The position numbers were made by a program, and so were the translations under genes. A stretch of DNA of 64,000 nucleotides from Euonymus europaeus (lineage: Eukaryota > Streptophyta > Magnoliopsida > Celastrales > Celastraceae). Shown here piece after piece: positions 58,017 through 64,000 of the stretch; the stretch's first letter is position 1; every line of letters starts with the position of its first letter. Location of the stretch: contig OY756962.1 in NCBI GenBank assembly GCA_963580455.1, positions 21,408,001-21,472,000 on the forward strand, written 5' to 3'. The notes beneath the pieces were generated by a model. The model did no database searches, was not told where the DNA came from, and saw nothing but the letters and a program-made list of their open reading frames with translations.

Positions 58017-59731
58017 TCAACTGATCAGGTTTGATGAAGATTCATATTTCATTGGAGCTTTATTTTGTTGTTGCTCTCTGGTACTGATGAACTCCTCTAG
58101 ATATCCTTGCTCGAACATATGCTCTAGGTACCATTTTAAATCGTTGTATTCTTCTATAAGATGTCCTTTGCTATTGTGGTACGCATAAGAGTAAGTCAGA
58201 TCTCTTTTGGGCAAATCCCGCTTTATTATAGGTTGCGCTTAAAATAGTGCTTATATTTGATTTCTAGAAAGATACTGGTGATTGTTGAGTCTAAAATAAC
58301 CTACTAGCAAGTGCACTAGTCAGAAGAATAGTACAAGTGGTCAGTAGAGATCGTATCCACAGAGACGGAGATATGACTTAATCCAAGTGTTTATTCACAT
58401 ATAATTATGGACAATGCAAGAAATTAAAGTTCCACTCAAGTTGATTTGGTTTGCAATTTAAAAGAAATACAAGCAAGAAAAGTAAAGTGTTTTTGGAATT
58501 TTTGTATTGAAGAATGCACAATGCAAATGCAAATTATCACTAGGCAAGCTACACTAATGTAGTGAGTTCAAGTAAGAGAATGAAGCACCAAGACTTCGGA
58601 ATCCACCAAGGGTCAATGATGTACAAACACAACCAATTCACTCATACATTTATCAATCCGGGTATAACGAATCCGTACCTAAGTCGGTTTTAGCGCACTC
58701 AAGCCAATTTCCCTCATATCAATCACTAGCCATCTTATTGGTCTAGGTTGGAAGTTCCTATCAACATTCTAGCCATCTTATTGGTCTAGACATGCATAAG
58801 AATTCATGAATGCTCAATGGAAATAGGATTCATACAAACTTGTTCCAAACCTAATGGAAACAACAATTGCAATCTAAGGTCCCAAGAAGCATGATTAAAT
58901 AGATATTTCACCATCTACAAAATCCATCCAACAAATCCATTCAAAACCCTAAGTGGTGATCAAGCACAAAGAGTAAGAAGAATTCACAATAATCATAGAA
59001 ACCAAAGATTTATACCCAAAAAGATTCACATATCAACAAATCAATTCATATAAACATCATTCTACCCAAGGCTTCATCCTAGCCTTGGTGGCAAAGAGTT
59101 TAGTTACACATAGAGAGAGAAAGAGATAAGCAAAGAGAGAGAAACATAATGGTAGAACCCAAAATCGGAAGAAATGTAAGCCAAGATGAAGAATCCGTCC
59201 TTCAAGCCTTCAATCCTCCTTCTTTCCTCTGTTTTTCGCTCCCTGGAACGGCCGTTCGAGATGTTCAAAAGTATCTGTTTTCTAGAATTGTAGCATTCTC
59301 CCCTGATCCGTGTGTGGCCCAGACCGCCCAGGCGTGTATAAATCACGCCCAGAATACTTTGGAAGCTTATTCTTGCCCTCATCTTGCCCATATTTACCAT
59401 CTTTTTGTTCCACACCATCAATTGCCTATCAAAATCCAAAATGATAGATAAATGTACCGAAATGGTAATATCAATGAGATAATATAGGGTTATTATCACC
59501 AAAAACAATAGGTATATTCATACCTATCGGTGATCGATTAATTGAAAGTTCAAAACTTGTATATATGAATTTATGAATGGACTTAAATCCCATAGGTGAC
59601 TTTTTGACACTGCTTGACTCATTAGTTTTAGTTTTTTTGTTATCGTCTTTTAACTTGATATACTTCTTGATCCTCTCCCGGAGTTCATTAATCCTCCTTG
59701 GCAGCTGAATGGTTAATCTTCCACTCAACAT
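58017..59731 (-). pseudogene. gypsy gag relic split by a solo LTR
   Basis: Two minus-strand pieces of one gag. 59731-59530 encodes RRINELRERIKKYIKLKDD and YTSFELSINRS, the stretch after capsid in plant gypsy gag. 58282-58017 encodes KYKHYFKRNL, then PKRDLTYSYAYHNSKGHLIE and MFEQGYLEEFI, which correspond to the zinc-finger region. Both Cys of the usual CxxH..GH..C motif are Tyr here (YAYHNSKGH..EEY), and two stops follow KRNL. The interruption is the solo LTR at 58283-59529. Confidence 0.7.
58283..59529 (-). repeat. gypsy solo LTR 2
   Basis: 1247 bp from TGTTGAGTCTAAAATAACC to CATACCTATCG, with duplication GTGAT on both sides (58278-58282, 59530-59534). The right end has G where the family rule predicts A (..TATCA). 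Contains GACGGAGATATGACTTAATC near its left end and the phrase CTAGCCATCTTATTGGTCTA twice (58727-58746, 58781-58800). Inserted into a gypsy gag. Confidence 0.7.
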
Positions 59732-61059
59732 ACTATCGTTACTAGGTGAAAAGTCTCAACCGTTGTATTTTCCTAGCATCCTTCCATACATGTATAGACA
59801 TTTAAATAACGAGAAATGAAGTCTCTTAGGAACTTGACATCATTGCCTAAGATCCCCACCTATCGATGAAGATGCATGGAAGAGTCAACTTGTCGTCACT
59901 GCGTAATTAGATCCCCTTGAACTTGTTCAGGAATCGAGAGTCCATTGATAGATCTCGCTCATCGATTGAGACATGAACCCTTGTAGTATGGATCGAACGG
60001 ACTAGTAGTCCTCAAATGTTGATCGCAGAACGCATAGGGATATGAAGTAAATGACAATGCATTTGTCAGCGCTCAGGATTCCAATTCTAGGCTCCGATTG
60101 AGGCATTTTTATTAGTAACCGACAAAGCATTTGAGGTCCAAATTTAGATTCCGAGACAAAAGAATCGACTAGGTGCGGATGAGCCAGTTGGTGACTCAGA
60201 TGTAGTGGAAAATTGTGGACAGCTATTTTGAAGTTGAAGATGAGGGATTAGAAGGGGAAGCTAGGATCCTCTGTGCAAAGTGCACGATATCTTTGAAGGA
60301 GCATGAGGGCAATGTCAAGTGTTGATAGGTCATATTTAAAAAAAAAATACCACATGGATATTATTTTCCACCATATCAAACAAAATCACGGGAGGTTCAT
60401 GGTCAAAAAAGTCACGTAAGCCATTTGCCTGTTCGATTTTATGAAATATTGTCTGGGTGACGAGATTAGAACAAAAATAATTAAGGTTTTGTGACTTATT
60501 TGAAACATTTCATCTTTAAGTGATGAAAATGAATTTTGAAAAAATCTCTGATGACCAAAAATAATATTAACACATTTAACTTATCAATTGTGAAATAAGG
60601 TATCAGGTGTTTGATGAATCTTATAACTAACGCTAGCTTATAATCTGGGGAACGTCTATTTTGTTAGTAATTTTTAATTTTTTATAAATATTTTCAAGTA
60701 TAAATATAAATAGTAAATTTATGTATAATTTAGTATAAGTACTATTTGTTATTATATTTAGTTTTAAGTATAAATTATAAAATATTTTTAAATAAATGAA
60801 TTCAAATTTTTATCTAAAAGGTTTAAAATATTATATTTTATGTTTTCTTGTTAAATTTTGTTCATTTTATTGTTAGCTTGGTAAATTTTAATTCAAACTT
60901 AAAGAAAAAATAATAAAAAAAACAAACAAATAAGAGCAACTACTATCCATAAGCTTACTATGGACTGTTGGTGATTCCACAGCGGTAACACTTGCGAAAT
61001 TGCTAGCATGTGCCACCTGTTTGGCAGAGCTAGTGTCTCAAGCAGTATCACTTTTCGGG
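59732..61059. other. gypsy-derived and AT-rich DNA
   Basis: 59732-60340 may be upstream gag of the same gypsy relic (weak, stop-ridden). At about 60405-60595 lies one arm of a Mutator-type terminal repeat similar to MULE-1 (ACGAGATTAGAACAAAAATA; compare AGAAGTTAGAACAAAAGC at 28363). Its partner was not found. 60600-60900 is AT-rich. Confidence 0.4.
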
Positions 61060-62760
61060 GTGGATTAATACTACAATTGGTCACTGAGCTATTGTTTGGG
61101 AAAGGGGGATTTCGAGGGGTAGAAAAATTATGAGGTAAAATTGGAGGAATTTATAAAATTATGGATATTTGAAAAGAAGATGTAAAATTTGATGGGTATA
61201 TTTGAGGGTAAAATTTACATGGGTCCCACGTTTATATTTTCTCCTAAAAATTGAGGGGAAAATGTTGTCGACTGAGGTGATGAGATGATAAAATTACACA
61301 TATGCCCCTTGCCTTTCAGTGATTTATGACGTCCATGTCTTCACTCTTCATATATGGGTCGGTTACTCTGTTATGAAGATTCTGCTTTTGATAAATTTTG
61401 CTTGAATTGGGTAATAGGTTTCAACGTATGGAAAATTGTTAATATTTGGTTAATTAAAAAATATTATTAAAAAAGAAAAATTGAAGATAGTAGAAAATTC
61501 TTGCCATAATTGGAAACATCACTTCCATATATATCAACTTTATAAATTATAAAAATATTTTTTTTTTTTACTTTTCATTCCTCTATTTCTGGATTATACA
61601 AACAAGAGGAGGTAAAATAAACTTTTCCTCGCCTAAATTTTTTATTCACCTCAAATTTGTCTTCTCCTCCATTGTCTCTTCCCAAACAGTGCTTAAAAGA
61701 TAGGTTGTATTTTATTTTGATCAACGACAATAAAAAAAGTGACAGTTTGGAAGTCTAAAGTGTGGATTTATTTAACAATGACCACTTCGAGAGTTGGTAA
61801 AATCGAGCAGCTTGGCTGTATACGTGACTTGACGGTGTCAAATAAAAGCCCATGTGATTTGACGGTGTCAAAATAAAATAAAAGAGAGTTGTTGCGTTTT
61901 GTTCCTTGACAGAATTAAAAAGCAAGAAAATTTAGAAACCCTAGCACCCCTCCTACAGCCTCCACCCCTTCAACAGCTTATAAAGAAATCCAAAGATTAT
62001 GGAAAATTGTGGATTATGACTTTGAAATTACCTTCTACAAAAACAACTCTAATTTTGCCCACACCACTCGAAACGGAACTTCCAGGCAATGCGATATTGA
62101 ACCGTTTGACCTTTGACACCAAGTGGTGATGGATGATTGAAGACATTTATCCAGTGAAAGTAGTCTTGCCACCATAACCCAACCTTTCAATTGTCATGAT
62201 TTTGAGCTTTGTAAAGAGAGATTCTTTGGGAAGGGAGCTCGTAGTATTTGCATTTTTAGAGAGAGAAAATGGAGCTCTAACTATTGGGAACAAACTAGAA
62301 TCATAATCGAACTTTTTATCGAATCCAGAATCAATTGGGCCACCACAATCCATCCGTCACCATCTCCGTCGATGTCCACTGTTGGAGGAAAACGATTCAA
62401 GGCAAAGGCGTAGGAGACGAGGATGTGCAGAGAACAGATATGCGACTTTTTCTTCTTTTTTTTATTTGATGCCATGTGTACTAGAAAGATTACAAGTGTG
62501 TGACAGTATGGTATAGATCAAACCACATGCATTTATTTTTAAAAGAAAAACATGATTTACACATGAGAAATTATTTGTCATATATTTAATGGTCAACCTG
62601 CCACATAGGCAGGTTAACTGATCGAAATTGTCAAAAACTGCTCAAGTGGTCATTGTGGAAAAAATCTACACTTTAAACTATCAAACTGTCACTTTTTTAC
62701 TGTCAATGACTAAAATTAAACACAAATTTATCTTTCAATGACCTACAATAGTATTAACCC
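61060..62760. mobile_element. Mutator-like element (MULE-3) with nested MITE
   Basis: Left arm GGATTAATACTACAATTGGTC at 61063 and right arm reverse-complemented GGGTTAATACTATTGTAGGTC (ending 62760) are matching terminal repeats. The left arm is interrupted at about 61087-61694 and resumes with AAGATAGGTTGTATTTTATT..GTGACAGTTTGGAAGTCTAAAG, which again matches the right arm. Flanks share only TTTTC. No transposase; the centre (61900-62480) has short frames of no known type. Confidence 0.7.
61087..61694. mobile_element. small MITE-like insertion in MULE-3 terminal repeat
   Basis: About 600 bp bounded by inverted TTGTTTGGGAA (61092-61102) and TTCCCAAACAG (61679-61689), lying exactly where the MULE-3 left arm is broken. 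Non-coding. Superfamily not assignable; possible short duplication GCT(T)A at the edges. Confidence 0.6.
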
Positions 62761-63239
62761 TTTTCAAAATCATTGTGCCAAACAAGCACGTTGTTATAAA
62801 CCAATGCTAACTTATAAACTTTAAAATGAGTCGCAGGAGTTTGGTGAACTGTATAAATGGTAATATAAATTTTCAGGTGTTTAGTATAATTTATAAGATG
62901 ATGCTAGCTTATGTTCAATAATTTGTCAATAAGACGATTGAATGTATAATGCAAATTAACAATAAATTCAAATAGTTAAATTCAAATATCACATAGTAAC
63001 ATTTTTAACATGTTAAGGAAAAAAAATTGGCCACTTTTGAAAAATTGTCAGAATTAGATTGAGTGCACTGTAGGTCAATCTCTTAGTGTATGTTTGGTAC
63101 AAGGGTAATATGGTGTAATGTTTACAAGGGTAATTAAATTGGGTTTTGTATTTTATATGCAAAATTTACTGGTGGAGATGTCTGGGTAATAGAAAGTAAT
63201 ATAATTTTATTACCCTGTCAATTTAAAAATGTACACGAT
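62761..63239. other. AT-rich spacer before minisatellite
   Basis: No coding. The segment 63092-63222 (TGTTTGGTACAAGGGTAATA .. AATTTTATTACCCTG) reads like the end of a small inverted-repeat transposon and directly precedes the minisatellite. Confidence 0.4.
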
Positions 63240-64000
63240 CGCCCTCATCACAGACCTAAAAGCTCGATCAAGACAATTCGAGCTCTAGAAATGGACTCAG
63301 GTCATCTCATGCTCGTTCTTAGACCCAAGCTCGATCCCAGACCCCGAGATGATGTGGTCAGGTAACGGACCATGACATGTCCCGGGTACAATCCCGAACA
63401 TTGGATGACCAGAGCCTGATCCTAGACTTCGACAAGACATGGACCTATTACCAGACCCTGACTTGTCCCAAGCCCGATCCCAGACTCTGGGCTGACTCGA
63501 TCTCGATCCTAGACCCCGGCATAACGTGGGTCAAGTAACGGACTCTGACTTGTCCTGAGCCCGATCCCGAAAACCGACATAACATGGGTCCATTATCAAA
63601 CCTTGAGCTGTCTCGAGCCCAATCCCAAACTCTAGGATGACAAGAGTTTGATTTCGGGCCCAAATGTCGCGATCCTGATCCCAGACCCAGACCTCGGCAT
63701 GATGTAGTTCAAGTAACAAACCCTAACTTGTCTCGGACCCGATCCCATACCTGACATGACATAGGCCCATTACCAGACCATGACCTGTCCGGATTCTGGA
63801 ATGACCCGGGCTTGATCCTGGATCTCGACAAGACTCTACCTCAATCTCGTACCCCACAAGACTCGAGACCAATTTCAGACCTTTAAATGACCTAGCCCAA
63901 TCCCGAGCCCTGACCTGTCCTGGCTCTATCCTTGGGATGACCCGGGAGTGATCCTGGGTCGATTCCAAAACCCAATTTAACCCAAACCTAATCCTGGACT
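63240..64000. repeat. GC-rich minisatellite, open at window end
   Basis: Diverged tandem array built from phrases such as GAGCCCGATCCCAGAC, CCCGGCATAACGTGGGTC, and (A)GTAACGGACT..GACTTGTCC. The last recurs at about 63363, 63447, 63535, 63592, 63713 and 63770, a spacing of roughly 60-120 bp; every second copy reads CCATTACCAGACC instead of AAGTAACGGACC, so a higher-order unit of about 175 bp is likely. Long stop-free frames across it are a by-product of the repeat. It continues beyond 64000. Confidence 0.75.

Noticed and set aside
63448..63968. Stop-free minus-strand frames near the window end
   Set aside because: Their repeating Gly/Ser/Arg/Val-rich text follows the minisatellite unit, so they are not genes.
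63240..64000. CRISPR-like array
   Set aside because: Units are diverged and contiguous, without conserved direct repeats and unique spacers; the host is a plant.

Overview
This is a stretch of plant nuclear DNA, most likely from a eudicot. It holds interrupted genes with GT-AG introns of up to 1.7 kb, AT-rich intergenic DNA, and dense nested LTR retrotransposons (Ty1/copia and Ty3/gypsy), Mutator-type elements, a tRNA-derived SINE, a LINE end and a CACTA fragment. No prokaryotic, organellar or viral gene system was seen.

Four host genes look real. From left to right they are a single-exon mTERF-family organelle factor (388-1587, +); a six-exon peptide deformylase 1B (22135-27487, -, 287 aa reconstructed, all three active-site motifs intact); a three-exon R2R3-MYB of subgroup 19, the MYB21/MYB24/MYB57 type (36641-39006, +, 219 aa); and a seven-exon neprosin-domain secreted protease-like gene (52633-55092, +) whose exon junctions do not all keep frame. 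A fifth gene is a ruin: a GPN-loop GTPase of the GPN2/QQT1 type on the minus strand. Its surviving exons lie between 3548 and 20039, separated by transposons, and several obligatory exons are missing.

Layout. 0-4 kb: mTERF gene and spacer. 3.5-20 kb: the GPN2 relic, with a nearly intact copia element (4067-8649, TSD ATTAG), a decayed plus-strand LTR element (about 10.2-11.8 kb) and a second copia (12087-19679, TSD TATTC) in its introns; the second copia itself holds a truncated Athila-like gypsy element (12333-15131). 20.2-21.3 kb: a copia 3' end. 22-27.5 kb: PDF1B with a SINE in its third intron. 27.7-28.5 kb: a Mutator-like element. 29.9-35 kb: a gypsy relic split by a third copia (30435-34725, TSD CAGAT). 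36.6-39 kb: the MYB gene. 40.8-48.9 kb: a graveyard of two copia fragments, a CACTA fragment and a LINE 3' end. 49.5-50.2 kb: an element with GC-rich ends and an AT-rich core. 51.4-52.4 kb: a Mutator-like element with a perfect 10-bp TSD. 52.6-55.1 kb: neprosin gene. 55.7-59.7 kb: two solo LTRs, one of them inside a gypsy gag relic. 61.1-62.8 kb: a third Mutator-like element with a small MITE in its terminal repeat. 63.2-64 kb: a GC-rich minisatellite running off the window.

The genes form no operon or shared pathway. mTERF and PDF1B both serve organelle gene expression, but their proximity is probably chance. The most informative content is the insertion record: order of nesting, target-site duplications, matched and mismatched LTRs, and the destruction of the GPN2 copy. 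All identifications come from reading the sequence and from family knowledge; no database search was run.
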